A stretch of 64,000 bases of DNA from NCBI RefSeq assembly GCF_013523055.1, contig NZ_JAAMQM010000010.1, positions 1 to 64,000 of the forward strand, in the 5' to 3' direction. The DNA comes from Pseudomonas capeferrum. Its GTDB lineage: Bacteria; Pseudomonadota; Gammaproteobacteria; Pseudomonadales; Pseudomonadaceae. Below are positions 34,872-44,651 of the stretch, one piece after another. Numbering within the stretch: the stretch's first letter is position 1; each line of letters opens with the position of its first letter. The notes under the pieces were generated by a model. That model made no database searches, was not told the origin of the DNA, and saw nothing but the letters and a program-made list of their open reading frames with translations. The position numbers were made by a program, and so were the translations under genes.

Positions 34872-35939
34872 ATGCATAGCTCCTCCCTCGCACTGCCCCT
34901 GACCCAACCCCAGGCTGCCAACACCTCCGTCAGCCAACGTTTGCCCAGCCCTCACCTGCTCAAGCAGCAGATGCCCCTGTCCTCGGTGCTCGCTCAACAG
35001 GTCGAGCAACACCGCCAGGCGGTCCGCGCCATTCTCGAAGGTCGCGACAAGCGCCTGCTGGTGATCGTCGGGCCCTGCTCGATCCATGACCCACGCTCGG
35101 CCCTTGAATACGCTGATCGCCTGGCCGAACTGAGCCATGAGGTCGGTGAGCGGATGCTGCTGGTCATGCGCGCCTATGTCGAAAAGCCACGCACCACGGT
35201 GGGATGGAAGGGTCTGGTGTACGACCCCCACCTCGATGGCAGCGACGACATGCACGCCGGGTTGGGGCTGTCGCGAGGCTTGATGCTGGGCATGCTCGAG
35301 CGGGGGCTGCCGATTGCCACCGAGCTGCTGCAACCCATGGCGGCGGGTTACTTCGACGATCTGTTGAGCTGGGCGGCCATTGGCGCGCGTACCACCGAAT
35401 CCCAGGTGCACCGCGAGATGGTCAGCGGGCTGGGCTTGCCGGTCGGCTTCAAGAACGGCACCGATGGCGGTGTCGGCATTGCCGCCGATGCCATCCGCAG
35501 CGCAGCCCATGCGCACCGGCACTTCGGAATGGATGCCCAAGGCTTCCCGGCCCTCGTCGAGACCCTTGGCAACCCTGACACTCATCTGGTGCTGCGTGGC
35601 GGACACAAGGGGCCTAACCATGATGCGACGAGTGTCGAGCAGGCGCGCCAAGGGCTGACGAAGGCAGGGTTGGCGGAGCGGATCATGGTCGACTGCAGCC
35701 ATGCCAACAGTGGCAAGGATCCGCTGCGCCAGCCCGCGGTCTTCACCGATGTGCTGGATCAGCGCCTGGCAGGAGACAAAACCCTGGTCGGTGTAATGCT
35801 CGAAAGCCACCTGTTCGACGGCTGCCAGCCGCTGGGCAAAGGTGCCCTGAAGTACGGAGTATCGGTCACCGACGGCTGCCTTGGCTGGACATCGACGCAA
35901 AGCCTGCTGCGCGAGGCGGCCACGCGGTTGTCACGCTGA
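34872..35939 (+). CDS. aroF: 3-deoxy-7-phosphoheptulonate (DAHP) synthase, class I
   Basis: A 355-residue enzyme that joins phosphoenolpyruvate and erythrose 4-phosphate in the first step of the shikimate pathway. Conserved segments are IVGPCSIHD, MRAYVEKPRTTVGWKG, GFKNGTDG and the metal-binding DCSHANSGKD. The type is that of AroF/AroG/AroH, which are feedback-inhibited by one aromatic amino acid; the two leader peptides upstream point to control by Tyr, Phe or Trp. AGGAA precedes the ATG. The 3' end overlaps the convergent benR-like gene by nine bases. Confidence 0.95.
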   Translation: MHSSSLALPLTQPQAANTSVSQRLPSPHLLKQQMPLSSVLAQQVEQHRQAVRAILEGRDKRLLVIVGPCSIHDPRSALEYADRLAELSHEVGERMLLVMRAYVEKPRTTVGWKGLVYDPHLDGSDDMHAGLGLSRGLMLGMLERGLPIATELLQPMAAGYFDDLLSWAAIGARTTESQVHREMVSGLGLPVGFKNGTDGGVGIAADAIRSAAHAHRHFGMDAQGFPALVETLGNPDTHLVLRGGHKGPNHDATSVEQARQGLTKAGLAERIMVDCSHANSGKDPLRQPAVFTDVLDQRLAGDKTLVGVMLESHLFDGCQPLGKGALKYGVSVTDGCLGWTSTQSLLREAATRLSR

Positions 35940-36911
35940 AAGTATCGGAGCCGCCCAGCCTCTTCGCTTGAGCGTCTCCGATGGCAGCTCACCGAACTGC
36001 ATCCGGTAGCTCTCGGAAAACCGGCCCAGGTGCAGGAACCCCCAGTCCAGAGCGATTTCGGTGAGGTTGCGCACCGGACAGTCGGGATCGCTCAGGCAAG
36101 CGTGGATACGTTCCAGCTTGCGCTGACGTATGTAACGCTTGGGAGTGCTGTCCAGTTGGCGGTCGAACAGGCTGTAGAGCGAGCGCTGGCTCATCCGCGC
36201 CTGATCGGCCAGGCCTTCGCAGGTCAAGTCGCGTTTGAGGTTGCGCTCGATGTAGTCGAGGATGCGCTCCAGGTCGGCGCTCGGCGAGCCGAGGCATTCC
36301 CGGCTGATATTGGTGCTCATCAAGGACAACAGCTTGCTGCCGACGATCTGGCTGTAATGTCCCTGCACCCGTTGCAACGAATCGGCCACCTCGGCCTCCT
36401 GGCAGATCATTGCCAGCAGGTTGACGAAACCGTCCAGCTCATCGAGCCGGTAGTGATTGCGCAGAAAGCGCACGCCAGGCTCGGGCCGACGCCAGCGTTG
36501 CTCGGCGCAGATGTCCTCGAGCAGCCACACCGGCACCTTGAGGATGAACTTCTCGCAGTCCTCCGAATAGGTCAGGTCGACCGGATCGTCCGGGTTGATC
36601 AACAGCAACTCACCCGGCACCAAGTGATGTTCACGCTGCCGCGCGCGCCAGAGGCAGTTGCCCTTGAGCAGTATCTGCAGGTGATAACTGGTTTCCAACG
36701 CCGGCGAGGTGACACGCACGCTGCCACCGTAGCTGATACGGCACAGATCGAGGTCGGCGAATTTGCGGTGACTCAGGTTGGCCAGGGGATGGGTCGTACG
36801 CGAAAGGCCGATGCAATGCTGCCCGACATGCAGGTTCACGTAATCGGAGACCGCATGGGGGTCGGCATATTGAAACACGCTACTGCGCTCGCTCAGCAGG
36901 CGGCTTTCCAT
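35931..36911 (-). CDS. benR: AraC/XylS-family activator, BenR-like
   Basis: A 326-residue transcription activator. The N-terminal effector domain contains DLCRISYGGSVRVTSPALE and LINPDDPVDLTYSEDCEKFI, segments shared with XylS and BenR and not with other AraC proteins. The C-terminal 100 residues hold two helix-turn-helix motifs (MSQRSLYSLFDRQ, EIALDWGFLHLGRFSESYR). BenR binds benzoate and activates benA. Two sites fitting its consensus lie before benA 22 kb away. The ATG at 36911 is chosen over a TTG at 36917. AntR or another XylS relative is the alternative. Confidence 0.85.
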   Translation of the reverse strand: MESRLLSERSSVFQYADPHAVSDYVNLHVGQHCIGLSRTTHPLANLSHRKFADLDLCRISYGGSVRVTSPALETSYHLQILLKGNCLWRARQREHHLVPGELLLINPDDPVDLTYSEDCEKFILKVPVWLLEDICAEQRWRRPEPGVRFLRNHYRLDELDGFVNLLAMICQEAEVADSLQRVQGHYSQIVGSKLLSLMSTNISRECLGSPSADLERILDYIERNLKRDLTCEGLADQARMSQRSLYSLFDRQLDSTPKRYIRQRKLERIHACLSDPDCPVRNLTEIALDWGFLHLGRFSESYRMQFGELPSETLKRRGWAAPILSA

Positions 36912-37296
36912 AGGCAAGGCACTCGATCTGTTATTGTTCTAGGCGCCGAGATCTGCTGCCCGAGGGCTGCGATCGCGGTCGTTCACGGTCATTCTAACCG
37001 GCTGCCGAGGATGCTTCGGGACAGTCGACAGCCGGTGTTCAGGCGCCACACTAAGCAATGAGGCCATGTCGATGCAATTCGACCATGGCCGGGACCGGGC
37101 GAACAGCGAACGAAGACCTTGTCGATCCGTTCGATTACCGGGCGACAGCGCAACGGTTGGGCAAGACGGGGCGGCGCTCTGCCTGCTGCCGAAATGCCTT
37201 GCAAACATCCAATCCCGCCACTCGGGAAATTTTCCTACAGTCGCACATGGCCCTCTGTTAAAAAAACGATGCCGTCTACTGGAGTCCAGTTCATCC
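36912..37296. other. Gap between benR and a hydrolase gene
   Basis: A 385-base region between divergent genes. Frames running through it (for example in front of the hydrolase) have no ribosome site and Arg-rich, non-natural composition, so I see no gene. It should hold the promoters of the benR-like gene and the hydrolase. Confidence 0.45.
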
Positions 37297-38181
37297 ATGT
37301 CATTCTCGTTGCCTTCCTCCCTCAAGCGCCGCTGGCCCGCATGGCTGTGCCTGATCCTGCTGATCATCGGCCTGCCCGCGGGCTGCAGCGTGCTTCAGCA
37401 CAAGGAGCGCGAGCTGGTGTTTCGCATCGAGCCGGGAGAGGCCAGCTGGTTCCGTGGCCTGCCCGAAGGGGTGCAGGAGCTCGACCTGCGTCCGCGCACC
37501 TTCGGTCAGGACCAGAGCCTGCATGCCTGGTGGTGGCCGGCCCAACGCGCCGATGCCCCCGCCATTCTCTATCTGCATGGCGTTCGCTGGAACCTTACCG
37601 GCCAGCTGTTTCGCATCGAGCAACTGCATGCCATGGGTTACTCGGTGCTGGCCGTGGATTATCGCGGTTTCGGCCAGAGCCGCGGCGACTTGCCTTCCGA
37701 GGCCACTGTTTACGAAGACGCGCGCACTGCCTGGGAGCGCTTCAGCGAACTGCAGCCTGATGCAAGCAAGCGCCTGATTTTCGGTCACTCGCTGGGCGGG
37801 GCCGTCGCCGTCGACCTGGCGTCCGAACTGGCCAGTCAGGCGGAAAAGGACGGCAGCCCGGTACCGGCTCGCGGACTGATCCTGGAGTCCACCTTCACCT
37901 CCCTCGGTGACGTGGCCGCGGTGGTTGCCGATACCGCGCTGCCGATCCGCTGGCTGCTGTCGCAGAAATTCGATTCCCTGGACAAGATCAACACCATCGG
38001 CATGCCGCTGCTGGTGGTGCACGGCCTGGACGACCGTTATGTACCTCCTCGCTTCAGTCAGCAGCTCTTCGATGCGGCGCACCAGCCCAAGGCACTGCTG
38101 CTGGTCCCAGGGGCGTCCCACAACAACAGCATGAAATTGGCGGGACAGCGTTATCGGCAAGCGATCCAGGCCTTGCTCTAG
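37297..38181 (+). CDS. Alpha/beta hydrolase, membrane-anchored or lipoprotein
   Basis: A 294-residue hydrolase whose N-terminus has a hydrophobic segment ending in LPAGC, a possible lipobox, so it is probably attached to the cell envelope. The nucleophile elbow GHSLGGA, the segment YLHGVRWN, and the acid and base in HGLDDRY and GASHNN give a complete Ser-Asp-His triad. It resembles Bem46/YfhR-type serine hydrolases of unknown substrate. The start at 37297 is chosen because the membrane segment begins there; upstream in-frame sequence is not protein-like. Confidence 0.88.
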   Translation: MSFSLPSSLKRRWPAWLCLILLIIGLPAGCSVLQHKERELVFRIEPGEASWFRGLPEGVQELDLRPRTFGQDQSLHAWWWPAQRADAPAILYLHGVRWNLTGQLFRIEQLHAMGYSVLAVDYRGFGQSRGDLPSEATVYEDARTAWERFSELQPDASKRLIFGHSLGGAVAVDLASELASQAEKDGSPVPARGLILESTFTSLGDVAAVVADTALPIRWLLSQKFDSLDKINTIGMPLLVVHGLDDRYVPPRFSQQLFDAAHQPKALLLVPGASHNNSMKLAGQRYRQAIQALL

Positions 38182-38186
38182 ACCGT

Positions 38187-38930
38187 CTATTGCACTGGCA
38201 GGAAGTTCATGAACAGCAGGCTTTGCGCATAGTTGAGGCCAATCCGCCGGTAGCGCTCGTCGAGCATCTGGGCGAGCAGGTCGAGCCTGGCTACGATCTT
38301 GCCAAACTCGACCGCGAAACTGAGATTGCTGCCCTCTTCCGAGATTTCGTTGGAAAACAGCAGCAATACCCCATTGGCGTCCTGACGCTGGCTGAGCATC
38401 CAGGTCGCTTTCTCGATATTGCGAGCAGCATTATTGACGAAAAGCGGGTCAATGGCATCGGTCATGAAGAATTCGGTACGCCCGCCGTGCGCCGTGATCA
38501 ACATGCTGCCGATGGCGTAGATGAAGGCGCCTACCCGATCGCCTCGGAACTCGGGACTCAAGGCATGGCTGAGCGCCGCCAGGTCACGCCGGTTCCCCAG
38601 TTGCGGCAGGGGCTGGCGCTGCTCGATCGCCTGCCGGATATGTCGTTCGGCAGTGGCGGCGTCGACGAAACCCGACATCTTCCATTGATTCGGATTGCGC
38701 AGGTAGAGCTTGTTCATCAGCAGGTAGAGGCTTTGCAGGTTGTCGTGCATGGAGAGGGTCGCCATACGGTCGACGCTGGTCTGGAAAAACTCTCGCGGAG
38801 TGCCCTCCCCGAACTGATTGACGATGTCCCGACCCTGCTGCTGGGTGCAGGCGCACAGGCCCATCAAGGCACCTGCGAGGACGGCGCGCGGTAGGAAGGT
38901 AGAGAGAGAAGCGGGCATCGGCAACGGCAT
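38187..38930 (-). CDS. Conserved Pseudomonas lipoprotein of unknown function
   Basis: A 247-residue protein with an N-terminal signal ending in LCAC, a plausible lipobox. The mature part is helical and acidic, with segments FFQTSVDRMATLSMHDNL and TDAIDPLFVNNAARNIEKA and no catalytic motif I recognise. It is convergent with the hydrolase, five bases apart. A second ATG at 38918 is possible, and neither has a good ribosome site. Confidence 0.75.
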   Translation of the reverse strand: MPLPMPASLSTFLPRAVLAGALMGLCACTQQQGRDIVNQFGEGTPREFFQTSVDRMATLSMHDNLQSLYLLMNKLYLRNPNQWKMSGFVDAATAERHIRQAIEQRQPLPQLGNRRDLAALSHALSPEFRGDRVGAFIYAIGSMLITAHGGRTEFFMTDAIDPLFVNNAARNIEKATWMLSQRQDANGVLLLFSNEISEEGSNLSFAVEFGKIVARLDLLAQMLDERYRRIGLNYAQSLLFMNFLPVQ

Positions 38931-39013
38931 CTGCGGTCAGCGGCCCAGTCGGAAATCGGCTTGGCCTGGCCAGGCATAGAGCGCCAGGAACGCAAAAAGT
39001 GCGATGACCGTAC

Positions 39014-39050
39014 CTCGCCCCGCGCCTGCTCGGCGCAGGCGCGGGGCGAG
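39014..39050. terminator. GC-rich hairpin with 16-base stem
   Basis: CTCGCCCCGCGCCTGC at 39014-39029 pairs perfectly with 39035-39050, with a five-base loop. It is just downstream of the hisN-like gene on the minus strand. Only the plus-strand side has a short T run, so it may act as a terminator or RNA stabiliser. Confidence 0.65.
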
Positions 39051-39068
39051 TTTCCGTACCGGACGCGT

Positions 39069-39860
39069 CTAGGCCGCGGCGCGGAGCATTTCCAGCACCT
39101 GCGCGTGCAACGCGCGATCACCGCAGGCCACCACGGCCCCACCTTGCTGTGCCGAACCGCCATCCCAGGCGGTGATGATGCCGCCGGCGCCTTCGATGAT
39201 CGGGATCAATGCCTGCACGTCGTAGGGCTGCAAGCTGGCCTCGACGATCACATCGACGAAGCCGCTGGCCAGCATGCAATAGGCGTAGCAGTCACCGCCG
39301 TAACGCATGAGGCGGGCCTGGCCGGCCACTTTTTCGAACGCTTTCTGGCGGGCCGGGGTATCGAACATGTCGGGCGTGGTGCACATCAGTGTGGCCGTGG
39401 CCAGATCGGCGCACGCTCGGGTCTTCAAGAGGGCAGTAGCACTCCAGGCCCCTTGCGGTGTGCCGATGAAGCGTTCGCCGGTGAAAGGCTGGTTCATAAC
39501 GCCGATCACTGGCCGGGCGCCGTCGTTGAGGGCAATCAGCGTGCCCCAGAGGGGTAGCCCGGTGATGAAGGCGCGGGTGCCGTCGATGGGGTCCAGTACC
39601 CAAGTCAGCGGACTGCTTCCCGGCTCCACGCCCTGTTCTTCTCCGAGAATCCCGTGATCGGGATAGCGAGCCTGGATCAAAGCGCGCATGGCATCTTCAG
39701 CCGCCTTGTCGGCCGCGGTCACCGGATCATATAGCCGACCGCCCTTGTCTTCGATGTCCAGCGGGGCACGAAAGTAGGGCTGGATCGCCGCGGCGGCGGC
39801 GTCGGCCAACCGCTCGGCGAACGCGCGGTATTCGCCGATCTGGTCGTCGGTCAGGAGCAT
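39069..39860 (-). CDS. hisN: Inositol-monophosphatase-family phosphatase, histidinol-phosphatase type
   Basis: A 263-residue Mg-dependent phosphatase. The metal-binding motifs GEEQGVEPG and LDPIDGTRAF are intact, as is the C-terminal VEASLQPYDVQALIPIIEGAGG. The protein is closest to the HisN branch that removes phosphate from histidinol phosphate in organisms lacking the HisB domain, but the family also includes inositol and nucleotide phosphatases. GAGG lies upstream of the ATG at 39860. No other histidine gene is nearby. Confidence 0.85.
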   Translation of the reverse strand: MLLTDDQIGEYRAFAERLADAAAAAIQPYFRAPLDIEDKGGRLYDPVTAADKAAEDAMRALIQARYPDHGILGEEQGVEPGSSPLTWVLDPIDGTRAFITGLPLWGTLIALNDGARPVIGVMNQPFTGERFIGTPQGAWSATALLKTRACADLATATLMCTTPDMFDTPARQKAFEKVAGQARLMRYGGDCYAYCMLASGFVDVIVEASLQPYDVQALIPIIEGAGGIITAWDGGSAQQGGAVVACGDRALHAQVLEMLRAAA

Positions 39861-39985
39861 GGGGAAAGCCTCGTCTTGGAGAAGTGGCCGCATGATACCC
39901 GAGTTGTAGCGGCCTTCAGCAGCAGGTGCATGTCGACGGATCGAGGTACTCCCGTGGTCGAGAGACGCCTCCACTGGCTCTGGCC

Positions 39986-40864
39986 TCAAGCATCCGCTTG
40001 CAGAAACGCCCGCACCCGCTCGGCAGCCATGGCGGGATCCTCTTGCATGAAGCAATGCCCTCCCTCTACCTGCCGGACTGTTACATGAGCGTTGATCGCG
40101 GCCATATGACGGGCCGAAGGCGGCACGAAGTCGTAAGTGTCCGCGCCATGCACGATATGAGTCGGTGACCGAATGCCGGCCAAGGTCGACCACATCCGCG
40201 CCGGGTACGAGCTGAATATATCGACCTCGCGACTGGGTCGGCACTTGAGCACCACGCCCTCGCCGGTATCGCCAATGGCATGGGTCACATAGGCCTGCAG
40301 CGCAGGATCGCTCCATCCCTTGAAGATTCCCCGCCCCTGCAGCGAAGCCAAGGCCGCTTCTCGATCGGGCCAGTGACTACGGCGTTTGGCGGCCTTGCGC
40401 GCCAAGGCGTGCCAACGTTGCAAGCCCACCAGGGCAGCTGCGCGCATCATGAAGATCATGCGCCGGTTGAACAGCACCGGGTCGAGCAATACGCCGCGCT
40501 CGAACAACCCCGGCTCTCGCGCGAGAATCAGGCCGGTCAGCACACCGCCGAAGCTATGGCCCACGGCGTGACGCTTAACGCCACCGTAATCACGCCTCCC
40601 CGCCTCGAAAGCCTCGACCGCCAGCGCAGCCGCGCGATCCCAACCGCGAAATGGCCCGCCATGGTCACTGTCGCCATGGCCTTGGACATCGCTGAGCCAC
40701 AGGTCGAAATGCTCGCCCAGACGCATGAGCAACGGCTCATAAGCCAGACTGCAAAAACCGTTGCCATGCAGGAAATGCAGCAGCGGACGCCCACTGGGTG
40801 GTGAGCGCCAGCCACGTAGGGTAAAGCCTTCGGAGCAGTCATGGGACCAAGGAATCAGCTGCAT
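39986..40864 (-). CDS. Alpha/beta hydrolase
   Basis: A 292-residue cytoplasmic hydrolase with the segment LHFLHGNGFCSLAYEPLL, the nucleophile elbow GHSFGGVLTG, the acid in HGADTYDFV and the base in EGGHCFMQ. It has no signal peptide. It resembles esterase/lipase-type members of unknown substrate. It follows the LysE exporter gene by 20 bases on the same strand, so the two may be co-transcribed. Confidence 0.88.
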   Translation of the reverse strand: MQLIPWSHDCSEGFTLRGWRSPPSGRPLLHFLHGNGFCSLAYEPLLMRLGEHFDLWLSDVQGHGDSDHGGPFRGWDRAAALAVEAFEAGRRDYGGVKRHAVGHSFGGVLTGLILAREPGLFERGVLLDPVLFNRRMIFMMRAAALVGLQRWHALARKAAKRRSHWPDREAALASLQGRGIFKGWSDPALQAYVTHAIGDTGEGVVLKCRPSREVDIFSSYPARMWSTLAGIRSPTHIVHGADTYDFVPPSARHMAAINAHVTVRQVEGGHCFMQEDPAMAAERVRAFLQADA

Positions 40865-40884
40865 CGGAAACTGCGCTCGTCGGC

Positions 40885-41505
40885 TCAGGAGAATGCCGAT
40901 TCTACAAAGAGTAACGGGTATAGCGAAATCACTAGCAAGGCGGCCATCACCAGATTGAATAGCGTCAGCCAGCGCGGCTCTCGCAGAATGTTGCGCAATG
41001 CACTGCCGAACATGACCCAGACGCCGACACTGGGAAGGTTGACCAGCGCGAACACGGCCGCGATGACGATCACGTTCATGACATAGCCTTGCGCAGGCGT
41101 ATAAGTAGTGATCGCTCCCACTGCCATCACCCATGCCTTGGGGTTGACCCACTGGAACGCCGCAGCGCCCCAGAAGCCGAGCGGCTTGCGGGACCCCGCC
41201 GTATCGCTTGCCAGCGGGCCCGAAGTGGCGATCTTCCAGGCCAGATACAGCAGGTAGGCAGCGCCGGCATAGCGCAGGATGGTGTACAACGACGGCACCG
41301 CCTTGAATACCTCGCCCAGGCCAAATCCAACCGCCAGTACCATCACCATGAAACCCACGCTGATCCCTATCGCATGGGGAATGGTACGGCGCACGCCGAA
41401 GTTGACGCCGGACGCCAACAGCATGGTGTTGTTGGGCCCTGGGGTAATCGAGGAAACGAAGGCGAAAAGTACGAAGGCGGTGAATAGATCGAGTGATCCA
41501 AGCAT
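40885..41505 (-). CDS. LysE/RhtB-family amino acid exporter
   Basis: A 206-residue inner-membrane protein with about six helices. The N-terminal SSITPGPNNTMLLASGVNFG and the internal FQWVNPKAWVMAVGA are family signatures. Such proteins export amino acids or derivatives. The ATG at 41505 is preferred to 41541. This is one of three members of the family in the window. Confidence 0.9.
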   Translation of the reverse strand: MLGSLDLFTAFVLFAFVSSITPGPNNTMLLASGVNFGVRRTIPHAIGISVGFMVMVLAVGFGLGEVFKAVPSLYTILRYAGAAYLLYLAWKIATSGPLASDTAGSRKPLGFWGAAAFQWVNPKAWVMAVGAITTYTPAQGYVMNVIVIAAVFALVNLPSVGVWVMFGSALRNILREPRWLTLFNLVMAALLVISLYPLLFVESAFS

Positions 41506-41762
41506 GAGGGAGCTTCCAAGGCATTTTTTATGTGACTTCACACTAGCTGAGCAATCCTGCCACTCGACCCATACAGTTAGGTTAAATTGTTCCCCTACAC
41601 TTTACTGTGTTGCTGACCTGCTTTTCCCTAGGATCCATGTCCTTGTAATCGTCGATGTCGTTCGCTCTTCGTACAATGGATTTGCGCGAGCTTGCGGGCA
41701 CGTTTACAGCGCTGCCCTCCATGGCCGATCATGTTTCCCTGACTCCTTGAGGCGCCGATCCC

Positions 41763-42242
41763 ATGACCCTGTCCATCCGCCCCGCCGTGCGCTCCGATGC
41801 GGCGCGAATCCTGACTTTCATCACTGAACTGGCTGAATACGAACGCGCCCGACACGAAGTGGTCGCCACCTTGACCGATATCGAGAAGACCTTGTTCGAG
41901 CCTGATTCCAGAACCAGTAGCCTGATCTGTGAGCGCGACGGTGAGCCTGTCGGCTTCGCTGTCTATTTCCAGAGCTATTCGACGTGGCTGGGGCGCAATG
42001 GGATCTACCTGGAGGACCTCTATGTCACGCCTGGGCAACGCGGCAGCGGCGCGGGTCGACAATTGCTCAGGTACATTGCCCAGGAGGCCGTGGCCAATGG
42101 TTGCGGACGGCTCGAATGGAGCGTGCTCGACTGGAACGAGCCCGCGATAGGCTTCTATGACTCCCTGGGTGCCCAGGCACAGAGCGAGTGGGTCCGCTAT
42201 CGCCTTGAGGGCGATCGCCTGGCGCGCTTTGCAACGCAATAA
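41763..42242 (+). CDS. GNAT-family N-acetyltransferase
   Basis: A 159-residue acetyltransferase. The acetyl-CoA pyrophosphate-binding motif is seen in EDLYVTPGQRGSGAGRQLL, and the segment WSVLDWNEPAIGFYDSLGA is typical of the diamine acetyltransferase-like branch. The substrate is unknown, possibly a polyamine or amino acid. It stands alone, divergent from the LysE gene over a 257-base gap. Confidence 0.9.
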   Translation: MTLSIRPAVRSDAARILTFITELAEYERARHEVVATLTDIEKTLFEPDSRTSSLICERDGEPVGFAVYFQSYSTWLGRNGIYLEDLYVTPGQRGSGAGRQLLRYIAQEAVANGCGRLEWSVLDWNEPAIGFYDSLGAQAQSEWVRYRLEGDRLARFATQ

Positions 42243-42329
42243 CCGCTCGGATTCGAGGCATCGGTGTTCGGGGAGACACCGTGAAACAATTACGCTAGGC
42301 TTGGCGCTTTCCCCCAAGGAGTAGTTCCC

Positions 42330-42611
42330 ATGGCTAAAGCCACCGCCCGCCACATCCTCGTCTCCAGCGAAGACAAGTGCAACGAACTCAAGGCGCAGAT
42401 CGAAGCCGGTGCCGACTTCGGCGAAGTTGCCAAGGCCAACTCCACCTGCCCATCCAGCCGCCAGGGCGGTGACCTGGGCTCGTTCGGTCCAGGCCAGATG
42501 GTCAAGGAATTCGATACCGTGGTCTTCAGCGCGCCCGTCAATACCGTGCAAGGTCCGGTCAAGACCCAGTTCGGCTATCACCTGCTCGAAGTGACCAGCC
42601 GTCAGGACTGA
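42330..42611 (+). CDS. ppiC: Small parvulin-type peptidyl-prolyl isomerase
   Basis: A 93-residue single-domain cytoplasmic rotamase. The sequence ARHILVSSEDKC, the CPSSRQGGDLGSFGPGQMVKEFD segment and the end KTQFGYHLLEV match E. coli PpiC. It is followed by a large inverted repeat at 42634. A second, similar parvulin gene lies at 49671. Confidence 0.93.
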   Translation: MAKATARHILVSSEDKCNELKAQIEAGADFGEVAKANSTCPSSRQGGDLGSFGPGQMVKEFDTVVFSAPVNTVQGPVKTQFGYHLLEVTSRQD

Positions 42612-42633
42612 TCCTTCTTGCCAGTCGTTGGAC

Positions 42634-42681
42634 TGACACTGAAAGCGGGCAACGCGCAATCGTTGCCCGCTTTCAGTGTCA
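42634..42681 (+). terminator. Perfect 21-bp inverted repeat after ppiC
   Basis: TGACACTGAAAGCGGGCAAC at 42634 and one further base pair exactly with 42661-42681 across a six-base loop. It lies 23 bases after the ppiC stop, and probably ends that transcript and separates it from the importer operon, though no T run follows. Confidence 0.75.
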
Positions 42682-42788
42682 TGGCCCAGGATACCAGCGA
42701 CCTTCCCGGGCACATCGGACCGAAGACCGCTGCGGGCCTTGCATCCATTCGGACTTGCGCCGGCATTCCCCTCCCTACGTGCACCAGG

Positions 42789-44651
42789 TTGCTCCAGAAA
42801 GCTCGCCGTTCTCTGGCCGCCGGACATATCCTCCTGACGTTGTGCCTGGGCATGCCGTCCGCCGCCCTCGCCGCCCCTGGCCATGCGCTCACCGTCTATG
42901 GCGAACCCGCTCGCTACCCCGCTGACTTTCGGCACTTCGACTACGTCAACCCTGACGCCCCCAAGGGCGGCAGCCTGAGCCGCTCGGCCCTGGAAATCGG
43001 TCAGTTCGATCACATACTGCCCTATGTCGACAAGGGCACCGGCGTCAGCCAGGTCGACGGGTGGCTGTACGCCCCCCTGGCCGTGCGCTCGCTCGACGAG
43101 CCCTATACGGTCTACGGCCTGATCGCCAAGTCCATGGAGCGTGGCCCGGACGATGCCTGGCTACGCTTCGAGCTGGATCCGCGCGCAACCTTTGCCGATG
43201 GCCAGCCGGTATGCGCCGACGATGTACGCTTCACCTACGAGCTGTTGATGAGCCAGGGCAGCCTGACCTATCGCACCCAGTTCGCCGACGTCGCCAGTGT
43301 CACGGTCGAAGGGCCGAGACAGGTGCGGTTCGACTTCAAGCGTCCGCACAGCCGTACCTTGGCGCTGGACCTGGCCAGCCTGCCGGTGTTTGCGCAGCAC
43401 GATCTGCAGCAGCGTGACTTTGGCACCGGCGCCGGGTTCGGCAAGCCGGTAGGCAGCGGTCCGTATCGCATCGGCAGCATCGACAATGGCCGCAGCATCA
43501 CCTTCGAGCGCGATCCGAACTGGTGGGCCAAGGACTTGCCGGTCAACCGCGGACGCTACAATTTCGATCGCCTGCGCATCGAGTTCTTCGGCGACACGGA
43601 GGTGGCGCGCCAGGTGTTGCGCGGCGGGGCCTACGACTACAACCGCGAGTTCTCGGCCACCGGCTATACCCTCGGCTATCAGGGGGCGGCGCTTGACGAC
43701 GGTCGCCTGCAACGCGCCCATCTCGGTGCCGCCAAACCCCAGGCCGCGCAGGGCTTCGTGTTCAATCTCGAGCGCCCGATGTTCCAGGATCGGCGTGTGC
43801 GGCAGGCCCTGGGTCTGCTGTGGGACTTCGAGTGGAGCAACCGGCAGATGATGCGCAACCTGTACATCCGCCAGCAGAGCTTCTTCTCCAACACACCGCT
43901 GGCCGCGCGTGAACCGCCCGATGCCGACGAACTGGCATTGCTCGAACCCTTGCGCGGGCAGGTGGCGGAAGAGGTGTTCGAGCGCGTGTTCACCGCGCCG
44001 GTCACCGATGGCTCCGGTATCGTTCGCGCTCAGCAGTTGCAAGCCTTGGCACTGCTCGCCGCCGCCGGATGGCACCCCGCGGGCGATCGACTGGTCAATG
44101 CCCAGGGCGAGCCGCTGAGCTTTACCTTCCTGAACGGTCAGTCGGGCCTGGAGCGCCTGCTTCTACCCTGGAAGCGCACGCTGGCGCAGATAGGTATCGA
44201 CCTGCAGATCCGCAATGTCGATTCGGCCCAGTATGTCAATCGCCTGATGGCTCGCGACTACGACATGATCGTCACCGGTTATCCGGTCACCTTGTCACCG
44301 GGCGCCGAGCTGTACAGCTACTTCGGCTCGGCCGCGGCCCATGACCCTGGCTCGAACAACCTGATGGTCCTGCGCGATCCCGCGGTGGATCGGCTGATCG
44401 ATGGCCTGGTACGCGCCGACAGCCAGGCCGCCATGCAACGCCATGCGCGCGCCTTGGATCGCGTGCTGCAGTGGAACTACTACTGGATCCCCAACTACTA
44501 CCCGCCCGGCAGCTCGACCGCCTGGTGGAATCGCTTCGGCCTGCCCAGGGTGCAACCGGCCTATGACGAAGGCCTGGACAGCTGGTGGGAGATCAGCCCG
44601 ACACCCTTGACCGATGCGCAGATGGCCGAGCGGCTGGGACGCGCGCCATGA
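42789..44651 (+). CDS. Oligopeptide ABC transporter periplasmic binding protein (YejA-like)
   Basis: About 620 residues of a family 5 solute-binding protein: signal peptide ending LGMPSAALA, then [13 protein letters not shown], the family motif [11 protein letters not shown], and [17 protein letters not shown]. It captures peptides or microcin-C-like compounds in the periplasm. The start is uncertain. The long frame opens at 42618 inside the preceding hairpin. TTG 42789 is the best fit because it gives a normal signal peptide, but its ribosome site is weak. Its stop overlaps the permease start by ATGA. Confidence 0.87.
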   Translation: MLQKARRSLAAGHILLTLCLGMPSAALAAPGHALTVYGEPARYPADFRHFDYVNPDAPKGGSLSRSALEIGQFDHILPYVDKGTGVSQVDGWLYAPLAVRSLDEPYTVYGLIAKSMERGPDDAWLRFELDPRATFADGQPVCADDVRFTYELLMSQGSLTYRTQFADVASVTVEGPRQVRFDFKRPHSRTLALDLASLPVFAQHDLQQRDFGTGAGFGKPVGSGPYRIGSIDNGRSITFERDPNWWAKDLPVNRGRYNFDRLRIEFFGDTEVARQVLRGGAYDYNREFSATGYTLGYQGAALDDGRLQRAHLGAAKPQAAQGFVFNLERPMFQDRRVRQALGLLWDFEWSNRQMMRNLYIRQQSFFSNTPLAAREPPDADELALLEPLRGQVAEEVFERVFTAPVTDGSGIVRAQQLQALALLAAAGWHPAGDRLVNAQGEPLSFTFLNGQSGLERLLLPWKRTLAQIGIDLQIRNVDSAQYVNRLMARDYDMIVTGYPVTLSPGAELYSYFGSAAAHDPGSNNLMVLRDPAVDRLIDGLVRADSQAAMQRHARALDRVLQWNYYWIPNYYPPGSSTAWWNRFGLPRVQPAYDEGLDSWWEISPTPLTDAQMAERLGRAP

